The notes under the pieces: generated by a model
The model's input: only the letters and a program-made list of their open reading frames with translations
Databases searched by the model: none
What the model was told of the DNA's origin: nothing
Position numbers and translations under genes: made by a program
Shown here: positions 32,976 through 41,860 of the stretch, piece after piece
Layout of the letters: every line of letters begins with the position of its first letter
Position numbering within the stretch: the stretch's first letter is position 1
Assembly (NCBI GenBank): GCA_021833625.1
Contig: JAKBEU010000003.1
Location: forward strand, 124,001 to 188,000
From: a bacterium
Lineage (GTDB): Bacteria > Patescibacteriota > Microgenomatia > UBA1406 > GWC2-37-13
DNA: 64,000 bases
Reading direction: 5' to 3'

Positions 32976-34094
32976 ATGAAGATACATGAGTATAAAACCG
33001 TGAAGGAAAGACGTCAATTTTTGGAAAAACATCTGACTGTTAGTTTGGTAAACATAGAAAAAGCAACGGTCGATACGGATGAGTCTGTTCACTGCGAAAA
33101 TAGGATAGGATCGGTCTCCGTTCCCCTTGGAATTGCAGGTCCCCTTATTGTAAAAGGAGAAAACATAAAGGGAGAACATTATCTCCCGCTTGCAACAACC
33201 GAAGGAGCCCTCGTAGCGTCGGTTAACAGGGGAGCAAAAGCCTGCCTTGAACATGGCATTACAACAACCGTCGAAAGAGTGGGTGTTACTCGTGGACCCG
33301 TTCTTAAGGTATCATCTCCGGGAGAGGCAAAAAAAATAGAGGCATGGATCTGGGACAATAGGAGTGTTTTGGGACGGAAGGCAGAGGAAACATCTCATCA
33401 TATTAAATTGACGGAAGTGGAGGTAAAAACAGCTGGACTATACGTTTTTATCCGTTTTAATTTTGATACCGACCGCGCAATGGGAATGAACATGGCAACA
33501 ATCGCGAGTCAATTCCTTATCGATTATATTCAGGAAAAAACAAAGGCACGCATTCTCTCCGTTGCCGGAAATTATGATGTAGACAAAAAGCCGTCATGGC
33601 TTAACAGTATTAAGGGAAGGGGATTTGTTGTCCGCGCGGAAACAATAATTTCAAAGAAAAACGTCGAATCGATATTGAAAACATCCGTTGACCGAATGTG
33701 TGAGGTGTGGAAAGCAAAGTGCCTTATCGGGTCCGCACTTTCCGGATCAATGGGGTTTAATGCGCATCATGCAAATGTTGTTGCCGCATTTTTTTTGGCA
33801 ACCGGTCAGGACCTGGCACACGTTGTCGGAGGAAGTGTGGGGATGACCGTCCTTGATGTGTTGCCGGACGGTTCGCTCTATGCAAGCGTATCTTTGCCGG
33901 ATCTTATGATGGGGAGTATTGGGGGAGGAACGGGACTTAAGACGCAAAAAGAAGCGCGCTTGATTTTAAAAACAGACTCACCCCTTGCGATGTCGGAAAT
34001 TTTGGGAGCAGGAGTGCTCGCAGGGGAAGTATCACTTTTAGCATCCCTTTCACAGGGAACGCTTGCGCGTGCCCACAAAGCATTAGGCCGTTAA
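32976..34094 (+). CDS. hmgA: HMG-CoA reductase, class I
   Basis: The 372-residue enzyme reduces HMG-CoA to mevalonate with NADPH. It has ENRIGSVSVPLG (about 43-54), the catalytic Glu in TTEGALVAS, a Lys-Asp region (SGNYDVDKKPSW-like GNYDVDKKPSW), the catalytic Asp in GQDLAHVVGGS (about 277-287) and the late catalytic His in ARAHKALG. Class I enzymes are found in archaea and eukaryotes, and class II in most bacteria with this pathway. It is the first gene of a seven-gene mevalonate operon. No clear promoter motif was found before it; TTTCTT/AAGAAA repeats lie at about 32946-32961. Confidence 0.95.
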   Translation: MKIHEYKTVKERRQFLEKHLTVSLVNIEKATVDTDESVHCENRIGSVSVPLGIAGPLIVKGENIKGEHYLPLATTEGALVASVNRGAKACLEHGITTTVERVGVTRGPVLKVSSPGEAKKIEAWIWDNRSVLGRKAEETSHHIKLTEVEVKTAGLYVFIRFNFDTDRAMGMNMATIASQFLIDYIQEKTKARILSVAGNYDVDKKPSWLNSIKGRGFVVRAETIISKKNVESILKTSVDRMCEVWKAKCLIGSALSGSMGFNAHHANVVAAFFLATGQDLAHVVGGSVGMTVLDVLPDGSLYASVSLPDLMMGSIGGGTGLKTQKEARLILKTDSPLAMSEILGAGVLAGEVSLLASLSQGTLARAHKALGR

Positions 34095-34106
34095 TAAATA
34101 AAATAT

Positions 34107-35123
34107 ATGAAAATAGGGATTACCGGATATGGAATGTATGTTCCGCACTTCCGCATCAAAATAAAGGACATCGCAGTAGTGTGGGGAAAGAATTATCTCG
34201 ACATTGAGAAGTCGTTGAGACTTACTGAGAAGGCAGTTGCCTCTTCAACGGAAGATTCTCTTACTATGGCGTATGAGGCAGGAAGAATGGCACTAAACAA
34301 TACCGAAAAATATATTGACGGATTATTTTTTGGAACAGAGTCTCCTCCCTATGCAGTGAATCCCGCATCCACCATTCTTGGTGAAATGCTCGGAATAGGA
34401 AACGATTATCTTGCATATGATACGCAATTCGCGTGCAAAGCCGCAACCGGAGCACTTATTTCGGGGTTCGGTCTCGTAAAAAGTAAAGAAGCAAGACAGG
34501 TTATGGTAGTTGCCTCAGATAAAGCAACTGCACGGCCACATGACAGTTTGGAGTATACGGCAGGATCAGGCGCTGTCGCACTTATTCTCGGAGACAAAGA
34601 CCCTCTTGCAACAATTGAGGGGTGGCATTCCTATTGTTCGGATACTCCGGATTTTTGGCGGAGGGAGGGGATACGGTATCCATCACACGGGGGACGTTTC
34701 ACCGGAAAACCATCTTATTTTCGCCATATTGCGGGAGCGGTACTGCCCCTTCTTAAAAGTAAAAAAATGACCGCCGCCCAATTTGACTACGCGGTGTTTC
34801 ATATGCCAAACGGTGCATTTCCGGTTCAAATTGCCAAACAATTAGGATTCAGCAGTAAACAAATTGAAAAATCGCTTGTTGTTTCAACTCTTGGAAATTC
34901 ATATACTGCTTCAGGATTAATGGGTCTTGTTTCAACGCTTGAGCATGTTAAACCGGGGGATAAAATTTTATTCGCATCATACGGATCAGGTGCGGGGTCG
35001 GATGCATTTATTTTAAAAGTAACTCCGTTCATTTTGAAAAAAAGAATTCCCTTTACCGCGCTTACTTCAAAAAAAACCTATATCGATTATCCGACTTACT
35101 TAAAATTCATGAAGAGCATATGA
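34107..35123 (+). CDS. mvaS: HMG-CoA synthase, archaeal type
   Basis: The 338-residue thiolase-fold enzyme condenses acetyl-CoA with acetoacetyl-CoA. The start (GITGYGMYVPHFRIK) and the catalytic Cys in FACKAATGAL (about 111) are those of the archaeal/bacterial HMGCS line, shorter than the eukaryotic enzyme. A late NSYTASGLMGLV segment carries the active-site Asn. In archaea this protein forms a complex with the thiolase and a DUF35 protein, which are the next two genes here. Its stop overlaps the thiolase start by ATGA. Confidence 0.92.
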   Translation: MKIGITGYGMYVPHFRIKIKDIAVVWGKNYLDIEKSLRLTEKAVASSTEDSLTMAYEAGRMALNNTEKYIDGLFFGTESPPYAVNPASTILGEMLGIGNDYLAYDTQFACKAATGALISGFGLVKSKEARQVMVVASDKATARPHDSLEYTAGSGAVALILGDKDPLATIEGWHSYCSDTPDFWRREGIRYPSHGGRFTGKPSYFRHIAGAVLPLLKSKKMTAAQFDYAVFHMPNGAFPVQIAKQLGFSSKQIEKSLVVSTLGNSYTASGLMGLVSTLEHVKPGDKILFASYGSGAGSDAFILKVTPFILKKRIPFTALTSKKTYIDYPTYLKFMKSI

Positions 35124-36271
35124 AAAGCGGCATTATTGGTTATTATTCAACAAGGTTCGGCGAATTGTGGGAACGCTCACTTTTTGACTTGGTTGAAGAG
35201 TCGATACGGGAACTATTGAAAGATTCAAAAGTCGACATAAGCCGTGTTGATGCAATTTTTTTTGGCAACATGTTGGGAGGGATTATCGAGAATAATTTGC
35301 ACGCAAGCGCAAAATTGGCGGAAATTTTGGGTATACATATCCCCATATTTCATACGGAAGCTGCATGTGCTTCGGGCGGAATGGCTTTCCATCTTGCGCA
35401 TAATTATGTACAGTCCGGAAAAGGGAAAACGGTACTGGTAGTGGGAGCGGAAAAAATGAACGATTCAAGTCCTGAACAGATAACCCAAGCATTAATGTCT
35501 GCTGCATCAGGAGAGGAGCAGGAATGCGGGCTTACCTTCCCGGGCTTATATGCGCTTATGGCACGGGAATACTTGTCCAAATATCACTACACGAAAAAAC
35601 ATCTTGCGGCAGTCAGCGTGAAAAACCACCTGCATGCGCTCAATAATCCGACGGCTCAGTTCCAAAGGGAAATTACAGAGGAAATGGTCCTGCAAAGTCC
35701 GCTTGTTGCCGATCCGCTGGGCCTACTGGACAGCTCTCCTATTACTGACGGGGCGGCAAGCGTGTTAATTTCATCGGATCAGGCTTTACTTAAGAAAGGG
35801 AAGAGCGCAACCATTTTGTCCTCAGAAATAGCAACAGACAGCATTTCCCTTATGAGAAGAAAATCAATAACCGGTATAGAGGCAACGCAGATTGCGGCAC
35901 AAAAGGCGTTTAAAGAGGCAAGATTAACTCCCGCCGACATACAGGTAGCAGAACTCCACGACTGTTTTACTATTGCGGAGCTTATGGCGATGGAAGATAT
36001 CGGGTTCTGGAAGAGGGGCGAGGCGGGAAAAAGGGCCGGCGAATATGAAACGCTTTTCTCAAATGGAGGAAATCTTATCGTGAATACTTCCGGCGGGCTC
36101 AAAGCGGCAGGACATCCGGTTGGCGCAACGGGGATAAAACAAATAGGTGAATTATATCTTCAGCTCACGGGTCAGGCAAAAAAAAGGCAAATAAAAAAAG
36201 TACGTCACGGACTTGCACAAAACGTAGGAGGGTCAGGGGGAACGGCAGTTGTTACCATTCTTGGAATTTAA
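35120..36271 (+). CDS. Acetyl-CoA acetyltransferase (thiolase), archaeal type
   Basis: The 383-residue thiolase has the acyl-carrying Cys in EAACASGGMAFHL (about 84-96), the His in SGGLKAAGHPVGATG (about 335-349), and ends with QNVGGSGGTAVVTIL. The bacterial second catalytic Cys is lacking at that place, as in archaeal thiolases. It makes acetoacetyl-CoA for the HMG-CoA synthase encoded just before. In the archaeal complex acetoacetyl-CoA passes directly between the two enzymes. Confidence 0.92.
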   Translation: MKSGIIGYYSTRFGELWERSLFDLVEESIRELLKDSKVDISRVDAIFFGNMLGGIIENNLHASAKLAEILGIHIPIFHTEAACASGGMAFHLAHNYVQSGKGKTVLVVGAEKMNDSSPEQITQALMSAASGEEQECGLTFPGLYALMAREYLSKYHYTKKHLAAVSVKNHLHALNNPTAQFQREITEEMVLQSPLVADPLGLLDSSPITDGAASVLISSDQALLKKGKSATILSSEIATDSISLMRRKSITGIEATQIAAQKAFKEARLTPADIQVAELHDCFTIAELMAMEDIGFWKRGEAGKRAGEYETLFSNGGNLIVNTSGGLKAAGHPVGATGIKQIGELYLQLTGQAKKRQIKKVRHGLAQNVGGSGGTAVVTILGI

Positions 36272-36281
36272 AAAAACAAAT

Positions 36282-36578
36282 ATGATAAGTCCGGTAAAGG
36301 TGTGGAGACGGCAAAAAACCATACGCGACCTTCTTGGCAAAGAGGGGGTAATTGTTTCGTGGACGACAATTTTTACGCCACCGACTCAATTCAAACATAT
36401 TGCTCCGTACATTGTCGCAATGATACGTTTGGAAGGTAGTATAAATATTATGGCGCAAATAGTTGATTATTCGAGAACGCTTCAAAAAAATCAACGGGTA
36501 GTGGTGGTATTGAGGAAATTACGTGAAAGTTCTCCGGAAGATGTTATTCCTTACACAATAGCGAGTAAATTAATATGA
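36282..36578 (+). CDS. DUF35 OB-fold protein lacking the zinc ribbon
   Basis: The 98-residue protein matches the DUF35 OB fold (a TTIFTPPTQFKHIAPYIVAMI stretch, then RVVVVLRKLR). In archaea the DUF35 partner joins thiolase and HMG-CoA synthase. The normal N-terminal rubredoxin-like zinc ribbon with four Cys is absent: there is no Cys in the whole protein, and the first helix (VKVWRRQKTIRDLLG) leads straight into the OB fold. It starts 10 nt after the thiolase stop and overlaps the kinase gene by ATGA. Confidence 0.82.
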   Translation: MISPVKVWRRQKTIRDLLGKEGVIVSWTTIFTPPTQFKHIAPYIVAMIRLEGSINIMAQIVDYSRTLQKNQRVVVVLRKLRESSPEDVIPYTIASKLI

Positions 36579-37516
36579 AACAAATAGTCTATTCGGCGCC
36601 CGGAAAGGTAATCCTCTCAGGCGAACATGCCGTCGTGTACGGGAGACCCGCACTTGTCTGTGCAATTGATAAGCGACTCACCATAAGTATTACTCCGTCG
36701 AAAACATCAGCACCCAGCAATCAAGGGATGAAAACTGTTGAAAAAGGAGTGCGGGATTTTTTAAAACAAAAGAAAATTCCCGTTCCCGAACTGTTCTTTT
36801 CCTATTCAGTAGATTCCCAAATTCCCATTGGGCGGGGACTTGGGTCTTCCGCAGCATTCTCCGCCGCGGCAAGTGCCGCACTTCTTGAACTGTATACCGG
36901 ACAGGAATGGAGTCTTGAGGAAATAAATAATTGTGCCTATAAAATAGAACAGGTATTCCACAAAAACCCCTCAGGAGTTGATAATACCGCAGCGGTATTT
37001 GGAGGATTGATTTATTTCAGGAAAGAGTTTGAATTTCTTAAGACTATCAGTTCACTTTCTCTGAAAATTCCCTCTTCAATAGAACAAAATCTTTTTCTTA
37101 TCGATTCAGGAAAGCCTGAAGAAACAACGGCTCAAATGGTAGAAAACGTTGGAAAATTATATAATAGGAAGGGATTATTGATCGATAAAACTCTACGGAA
37201 TATAGAAAAAATAACGAAAAGGATTGTCGTCTCCTTTGCAAAAGAAGACACGGTGTTTTTCAGAAAAAGTATCGAAGATAATCAGAAAGAACTTGAAAAG
37301 CTAGGTGTTGTTTCCGGTAAGACGAAGAGTTTATTAAAACATCTGCAACCATTTGGGGTGGGAAAAGTAACCGGAGCGGGAGGAACTCTTGGGGCATCCG
37401 GGTTTCTACTGTTCTACGTTGAAAAAAGAGAACGATTTTTAGCATTTATTCAAGGCAAGCGACTTGAATCAATGGTGTTTCATTCAAGTTATTTGGGATT
37501 AAAAAAAATAATATGA
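36575..37516 (+). CDS. mvk: Mevalonate kinase
   Basis: The 313-residue GHMP kinase has motif 1 (APGKVILSGEHAVVYGRP), the ATP loop GRGLGSSAAFSAA (about 87-99) and a catalytic Asp in PSGVDNTAAVFGG, the form seen in mevalonate kinases (SGIDN). Motif 3 is KVTGAGGTLG. It phosphorylates mevalonate. It overlaps both neighbours by ATGA, so the operon is translationally coupled. Confidence 0.9.
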   Translation: MKQIVYSAPGKVILSGEHAVVYGRPALVCAIDKRLTISITPSKTSAPSNQGMKTVEKGVRDFLKQKKIPVPELFFSYSVDSQIPIGRGLGSSAAFSAAASAALLELYTGQEWSLEEINNCAYKIEQVFHKNPSGVDNTAAVFGGLIYFRKEFEFLKTISSLSLKIPSSIEQNLFLIDSGKPEETTAQMVENVGKLYNRKGLLIDKTLRNIEKITKRIVVSFAKEDTVFFRKSIEDNQKELEKLGVVSGKTKSLLKHLQPFGVGKVTGAGGTLGASGFLLFYVEKRERFLAFIQGKRLESMVFHSSYLGLKKII

Positions 37517-38424
37517 TTACCGTTTCGGCTCCGGGAAAACTCATGCTTCTTGGCGAACATGCCGTTGTGTACGGATTTCCCTGTATCGTAACTGCCGTAG
37601 ATAAACGCTTATACGTAGAAATGGAAATAATAGATGCCGCAGAGGATGATATTATCACTCCTCAGGTGAAGGAAAGTCGCTTTGTGCTTGAAACATTGTC
37701 ATATTTCAAAGAAAAGTTTAATATCAATTCTTCAATCCGAATAAAAACGAGAGGAGACTTCTCCCATCAGGTAGGGCTCGGATCATCATCCGCAGTGACG
37801 GTTGCGACTTTTGAAGCTCTTAATATTTTATTTTCGCTTAATCTTACAAAGAAGCAAATATTTGATATGAGTTATCATGTCACGCTTCTTATTCAAGGTG
37901 TCGGTTCCGGATTTGACGTTGCTGTTGCAACAAGCGGGGGAACTCTTTATTACGTAAAGGGAGGAGAAAAAATGGAATCGTTATCCCTATCCAATCTTCC
38001 GTTGGTTGTTGGGTATTCCGGCATAAAGGCAGATACTCCTTTTTATATCCGAAAAGTTTCAGAAGCGTTCAAACAGAGAAAAGAGGAAATGAACTCGCTT
38101 TTTGGTTCAATCTCCTCACTCGTTGAAAAAGCAAAATTGAGTCTTATGTCTGAAAATTTTGAGGAAGCGGGAAAATTGTTTACTGAAAATCATACCATTC
38201 TGCAGAAACTGGGGGTGAGCACACCGATATTGGACAACATGGTTAAAGCTTCAATTGCGGCCGGGGCGTGGGGAGCAAAACTTTCCGGTGCAGGAGGAGG
38301 AGACTGTATGATAGCATTGGTAAGTAATGAGAAGAGACCATCAGTAGAAAAGGCAATACAGGACAGGGGAGGGGAAATTATAAATGTACAGGTGAATACG
38401 TCTGGAGTAATGCAGGAAAAATAA
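37513..38424 (+). CDS. Probable phosphomevalonate kinase (second GHMP kinase)
   Basis: The 303-residue GHMP kinase has a mevalonate-kinase-like start (APGKLMLLGEHAVVYGFP) and ATP loop (GLGSSSAVTVATFE). Its third strand region reads GVGSGFDVAVATSGG, close to the GSGFDV motif of phosphomevalonate kinases rather than SGIDN. Motif 3 is KLSGAGGGDC. Between mevalonate kinase and the diphosphate decarboxylase, this step (mevalonate 5-phosphate to the diphosphate) is the one still needed. A kinase of another mevalonate variant cannot be ruled out. Confidence 0.75.
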   Translation: MITVSAPGKLMLLGEHAVVYGFPCIVTAVDKRLYVEMEIIDAAEDDIITPQVKESRFVLETLSYFKEKFNINSSIRIKTRGDFSHQVGLGSSSAVTVATFEALNILFSLNLTKKQIFDMSYHVTLLIQGVGSGFDVAVATSGGTLYYVKGGEKMESLSLSNLPLVVGYSGIKADTPFYIRKVSEAFKQRKEEMNSLFGSISSLVEKAKLSLMSENFEEAGKLFTENHTILQKLGVSTPILDNMVKASIAAGAWGAKLSGAGGGDCMIALVSNEKRPSVEKAIQDRGGEIINVQVNTSGVMQEK

Positions 38425-38425
38425 T

Positions 38426-39406
38426 ATGGAAAAAGTTACGGCAAGAGCGCATTCCAACGTTGCTTTCATAAAATATTGGGGACGCAAAAACGAAGAACTT
38501 CGTCTTCCCACAAACGGCAGCATCTCCATGAATTTGAGCAATTTATTTACGACAACAACAGTTGAGTTTTCTCCCGGCTTCACCTCTGACGAAATTTTTC
38601 TTAATGGAGAAAAAAATGAATTGATAAATAATCGTATTATTCAACATCTCGATAGGGTAAGAAAACTCAAAGGCTCAAGCCTTATGGCAAAAGTTGTTTC
38701 CCAAAACAATTTTCCAACAAGTACGGGACTTTCTTCCTCTGCATCCGGATTTGCGGCGCTCACTCTTGCCTCTACAAAGGCGATAGGACTTAATCTCTCT
38801 GAAAGGGAATTGAGCATTCTTGCCCGCCAGGGTTCAGGATCTGCATGTCGGTCTATTCCGGACGGATTTGTTGAGTGGGAAAACGGGGAGACAAGCGAAA
38901 CATCCTTTGCAAAGACTTTGTTTCCTGCTGAGTATTGGGACATTGTTGATATAGTGGCTGTTGTAAGTAAGGATAAAAAAGATATCGCAACATCCGAAGG
39001 CCAAAGACGTGTCGATTCAAGCATTTTTTTCAAAACACGTCTGCAGGCAATCGACAATAAAATAAAGTTATGTAAAAAATACTTGGAAGAAAAGGATTTC
39101 AACTCGTTTGGAAAACTGATAGAAATGGAGGCACTGGAACTGCACGCAATTATGATTACCTCTTGGCCGGCCCTTCTCTATTGGATTCCTGCAACCATTA
39201 CAGTCATGAAAGCGGTGCAACAATGGAGAAGAGAAGGATTGCCTGTCTTTTTTACCATCAATACTGGGCAAGATGTCCATATTTTATGCCAAAAAAAGGA
39301 TGAAAATGAGTTACAAAAGAAAATTCAGGGATTGGGAATTGCAACGAAGATAATAACAAATAACTCGTCAAAAGGAACCTACCTGTACGACGCTCATCTT
39401 TTTTAA
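38426..39406 (+). CDS. mvaD: Diphosphomevalonate decarboxylase
   Basis: The 326-residue protein has the family start (ARAHSNVAFIKYWGRKNEEL), the ATP loop TGLSSSASGFAALT (about 103-116) and the GSGSACRSIPDGFVEW motif (about 141-156) of mevalonate-diphosphate decarboxylases, with the catalytic Asp later (NTGQDVHIL). It makes isopentenyl diphosphate. This enzyme is of the bacterial/eukaryotic kind and not the archaeal phosphate decarboxylase. Its last 4 nt overlap the convergent pilin gene. Confidence 0.93.
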   Translation: MEKVTARAHSNVAFIKYWGRKNEELRLPTNGSISMNLSNLFTTTTVEFSPGFTSDEIFLNGEKNELINNRIIQHLDRVRKLKGSSLMAKVVSQNNFPTSTGLSSSASGFAALTLASTKAIGLNLSERELSILARQGSGSACRSIPDGFVEWENGETSETSFAKTLFPAEYWDIVDIVAVVSKDKKDIATSEGQRRVDSSIFFKTRLQAIDNKIKLCKKYLEEKDFNSFGKLIEMEALELHAIMITSWPALLYWIPATITVMKAVQQWRREGLPVFFTINTGQDVHILCQKKDENELQKKIQGLGIATKIITNNSSKGTYLYDAHLF

Positions 39407-39792
39407 GGAGTGGAGTTGATGGTGGGGAGCTTGAACTCCATATTGTTTCCTATTCCAAATTTTCCTCCCAGCACCGTCCCCATAATGACGTTAAACACGA
39501 CAAAAACAACGACGACCAAGAGGAGTCCGATAACGGCGTTCATGATTTTGTTTTGAGCCTTGAGGACTTTTTCTTTTTCTCCCGATGAGCTAATCCAGTC
39601 AAATGCCCCCCAAAACAAATATATCATTGTGGCAATTGCCGCAACAAAGAAAAAAAGCTGAATTCCCATGGAGAGTATCTTTCCGATTGCAGCATTTGGG
39701 TCCGCCGCTGTATAAAGAGGATCATTTACCGGTGCATTTATCGTCCCAATAACCGAACTTGTGTTTACGACGTCGCTGAGTAGATGTGTCAT
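39403..39792 (-). CDS. VirB2/TrbC-like pilin
   Basis: The 129-residue protein has two long hydrophobic helices (about 42-64 and 82-106) joined by a short charged loop (SSSGEKEKVLKAQNKI). This is the helix-loop-helix form of VirB2/TrbC-type pilins and of the small membrane proteins that accompany CPR secretion genes. It overlaps the following pilin-like gene by ATGA-type coupling (39789-39792). Together with VirB4 and VirB6-like genes it would form the pilus or channel part. Confidence 0.65.
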   Translation of the reverse strand: MTHLLSDVVNTSSVIGTINAPVNDPLYTAADPNAAIGKILSMGIQLFFFVAAIATMIYLFWGAFDWISSSGEKEKVLKAQNKIMNAVIGLLLVVVVFVVFNVIMGTVLGGKFGIGNNMEFKLPTINSTP

Positions 39793-40103
39793 AGAGGCAT
39801 GGTGATATGGAATAGATAACCCACAACTTTAGTAATGACAAAGGCAAGAACGATAAGAAAAATCCCCATTATTGAATATGTCATAACGGCCTGTGCTTTT
39901 TTTATTTTTTCGGGAGCGCCTTCGCTTGTCAGATACATGAATGCGGCATATAAAAGCATGGCAAGAGTGAGAAACCCCCCCACAATCATAAAGAGGGGAA
40001 TCAGTACATTTGTAAAAACACTTATCGAACTAAACTTTGCAACGGGGTTGACACTTGTGTTCCCAAAATCAACTTCTGCGTACACCGTTTGAATTAATTG
40101 CAT
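39789..40103 (-). CDS. VirB2/TrbC-like membrane protein
   Basis: The 104-residue protein has the same two-helix form as the next gene (about 28-52 and 72-97) with an EGAPEKIKKAQAV loop; the pair looks like a duplication. The ATG at 40103 is set by a -10 (TATAGT, 40115-40110) that ends exactly 6 nt before it; longer in-frame starts overlap the divergent uppS promoter. Pilin function is inferred from shape and the type IV secretion genes elsewhere in the window. Confidence 0.65.
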   Translation of the reverse strand: MQLIQTVYAEVDFGNTSVNPVAKFSSISVFTNVLIPLFMIVGGFLTLAMLLYAAFMYLTSEGAPEKIKKAQAVMTYSIMGIFLIVLAFVITKVVGYLFHITMPL

Positions 40104-40171
40104 GTCAAAACTATAATGGATTTTTGAATTTGAGTCAAGCGAAGCGGTTATTTTGCGGTATAATTTTAAGC

Positions 40172-40861
40172 ATGAATACAGCGACTGTTCCGGTTCATGT
40201 TGCAATCATTCCCGATGGAAATAGGCGATGGGCACAGACGCACAACCTTCCCACATTTGAAGGTCACAGAAAAGGGTATGATACAGCTAACGAGCTCATT
40301 CATACCGGACATCGACTGGGAATTTTAATAATGACGTTGTGGGCGTTTTCAACGGAAAATTGGAAAAGAGCTCAGGATGAAGTTGGCTATTTAATGCAAT
40401 TGTTTGAAATGATGATAGAGAAGAATTTGAAAGAGGCCCATGAAGAGCAGACTCGTATAATCCATCTTGGGAGAAAAGACAGGTTAAAAGACTCATTGCT
40501 AAAAAAAATAACGAAAGCGGAGGAAGAAACAGCCCAATATAAAAAGCGCTATTTATGCATAGGAATAGATTATGGTGGAGAAGATGAGATAGTTCGAGCG
40601 ATCAAAAAGGCATCTATATCTCCCGGTGATTGGACAAAAGAAAAATTATTCAAATCGCTTGATACGGCAAATCTTCCTCAGCAACAAGTTGATTTAGTGA
40701 TTAGGACAAGTGGAGAACAAAGAACTTCCGGTTTTATGCCACTTCAAGCCGCCTATTCAGAATATTATTTCAGCAATAAACTTTTTCCAGACTTTAGTTC
40801 AAAGGAATTTACAAAAGTTATTGAAGATTATTCATTAAGGAATAGACGTTTTGGCAAATGA
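40172..40861 (+). CDS. uppS: Isoprenyl transferase (undecaprenyl diphosphate synthase)
   Basis: The 229-residue cis-prenyltransferase has the substrate motif IPDGNRRWA (about 12-20), TLWAFSTENW (about 53-62) and RTSGEQRTSGF near the end; RLSN is usual and here reads RTSG. It elongates farnesyl diphosphate with isopentenyl diphosphate to make the lipid carrier of cell-wall synthesis. A TATAAT (40159-40164) ends 7 nt before the ATG. It overlaps the polyprenyl synthase gene by ATGA. Confidence 0.93.
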   Translation: MNTATVPVHVAIIPDGNRRWAQTHNLPTFEGHRKGYDTANELIHTGHRLGILIMTLWAFSTENWKRAQDEVGYLMQLFEMMIEKNLKEAHEEQTRIIHLGRKDRLKDSLLKKITKAEEETAQYKKRYLCIGIDYGGEDEIVRAIKKASISPGDWTKEKLFKSLDTANLPQQQVDLVIRTSGEQRTSGFMPLQAAYSEYYFSNKLFPDFSSKEFTKVIEDYSLRNRRFGK

Positions 40862-41856
40862 AACAATTAGTTGTTTTTAAAAATAAATTTGACAAAGAAT
40901 TGATACGTTATCTTGATAAAAAAGAAGGGGACATGAGAAAGTTAGATGAAAAAGGAGGGGAGATGGTGAAAAGTATAAAAACTTTTTTAGAATATGGAGG
41001 AAAACGGTTTCGTCCTGCCCTGTTCTACTTTGCGTATGAAAGTTTTGTAGAAAATAAAAAGATTCACGATCTTCAGTTTTCTTTCATTTTTGAACTATTC
41101 CATACATTCGCCCTTATTCATGACGACATCATTGATCATGCGCTTTTGAGAAGGGGAAATCCAACAATTCATATAAAATATGGTCTCCAAATGGGGGTTT
41201 TGTCAGGTGACTTTGCATTGACCTTAGTTGATGAACTATATCTCAACTTAATATCACAATCCAAACTTGAGAGTAGCAAGATTGATGAAGCAAACGAATT
41301 GTTTAATAAATATAAACAGGAACTTCTTGTTGGTCAATACTTGGATTGCATCCATCTTGACAACCGGGAAAAAATAATGAAACTTAAAACGGCAGATTAT
41401 TCATTTGTAAAACCTGTTTTATTTGCGCTTTTATTTACCAATGAAAGCACGACAATAAAGCAAAAATGGCGAATGTTTCTTACCCGGCTTGGAATCGTTT
41501 TTCAACTAAAAGATGATTATGAGGGAGTGTTTTCTGATGAAAAACAAACAGGGAAATCATCCTTGTCTGATACACAGGAAGGAAAGAACACCTACATTGT
41601 CGAGCTATTTAAAAAACGGGCGAATCAGGAGGAGCTGAAGCAATTCAATTCTTTTTTTGGACGTCAAGAAATCTCTCAATTAATTTTTTTAGAATATCGA
41701 AAGCTTCTTGAAAAAAAACACATTAAAGAAGACGTGATACTAAAAATTAAGGCAGAGTGCGATGAGCTCGAAATGGAATTAAGGCAAGGAATGGGAAAAT
41801 ACACTCCATTTCATATGCTTCTGCAGGAAATTATAAATTATATAAACACATTCTAG
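40858..41856 (+). CDS. Trans-polyprenyl diphosphate synthase
   Basis: The 332-residue enzyme has the first Asp-rich motif (HDDIIDHALLRRGNPTIH, about 81-98) and the second as LKDDYEGVF (about 217-225). These are the metal-binding sites of farnesyl/geranylgeranyl diphosphate synthases. It supplies the allylic primer for uppS, encoded just before. The bulky residues before the first motif (FELFHTFALI) suggest a short to medium product; chain length cannot be fixed from this. No isopentenyl isomerase is seen nearby, though one is needed. Confidence 0.9.
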   Translation: MKQLVVFKNKFDKELIRYLDKKEGDMRKLDEKGGEMVKSIKTFLEYGGKRFRPALFYFAYESFVENKKIHDLQFSFIFELFHTFALIHDDIIDHALLRRGNPTIHIKYGLQMGVLSGDFALTLVDELYLNLISQSKLESSKIDEANELFNKYKQELLVGQYLDCIHLDNREKIMKLKTADYSFVKPVLFALLFTNESTTIKQKWRMFLTRLGIVFQLKDDYEGVFSDEKQTGKSSLSDTQEGKNTYIVELFKKRANQEELKQFNSFFGRQEISQLIFLEYRKLLEKKHIKEDVILKIKAECDELEMELRQGMGKYTPFHMLLQEIINYINTF

Positions 41857-41860
41857 ATTC

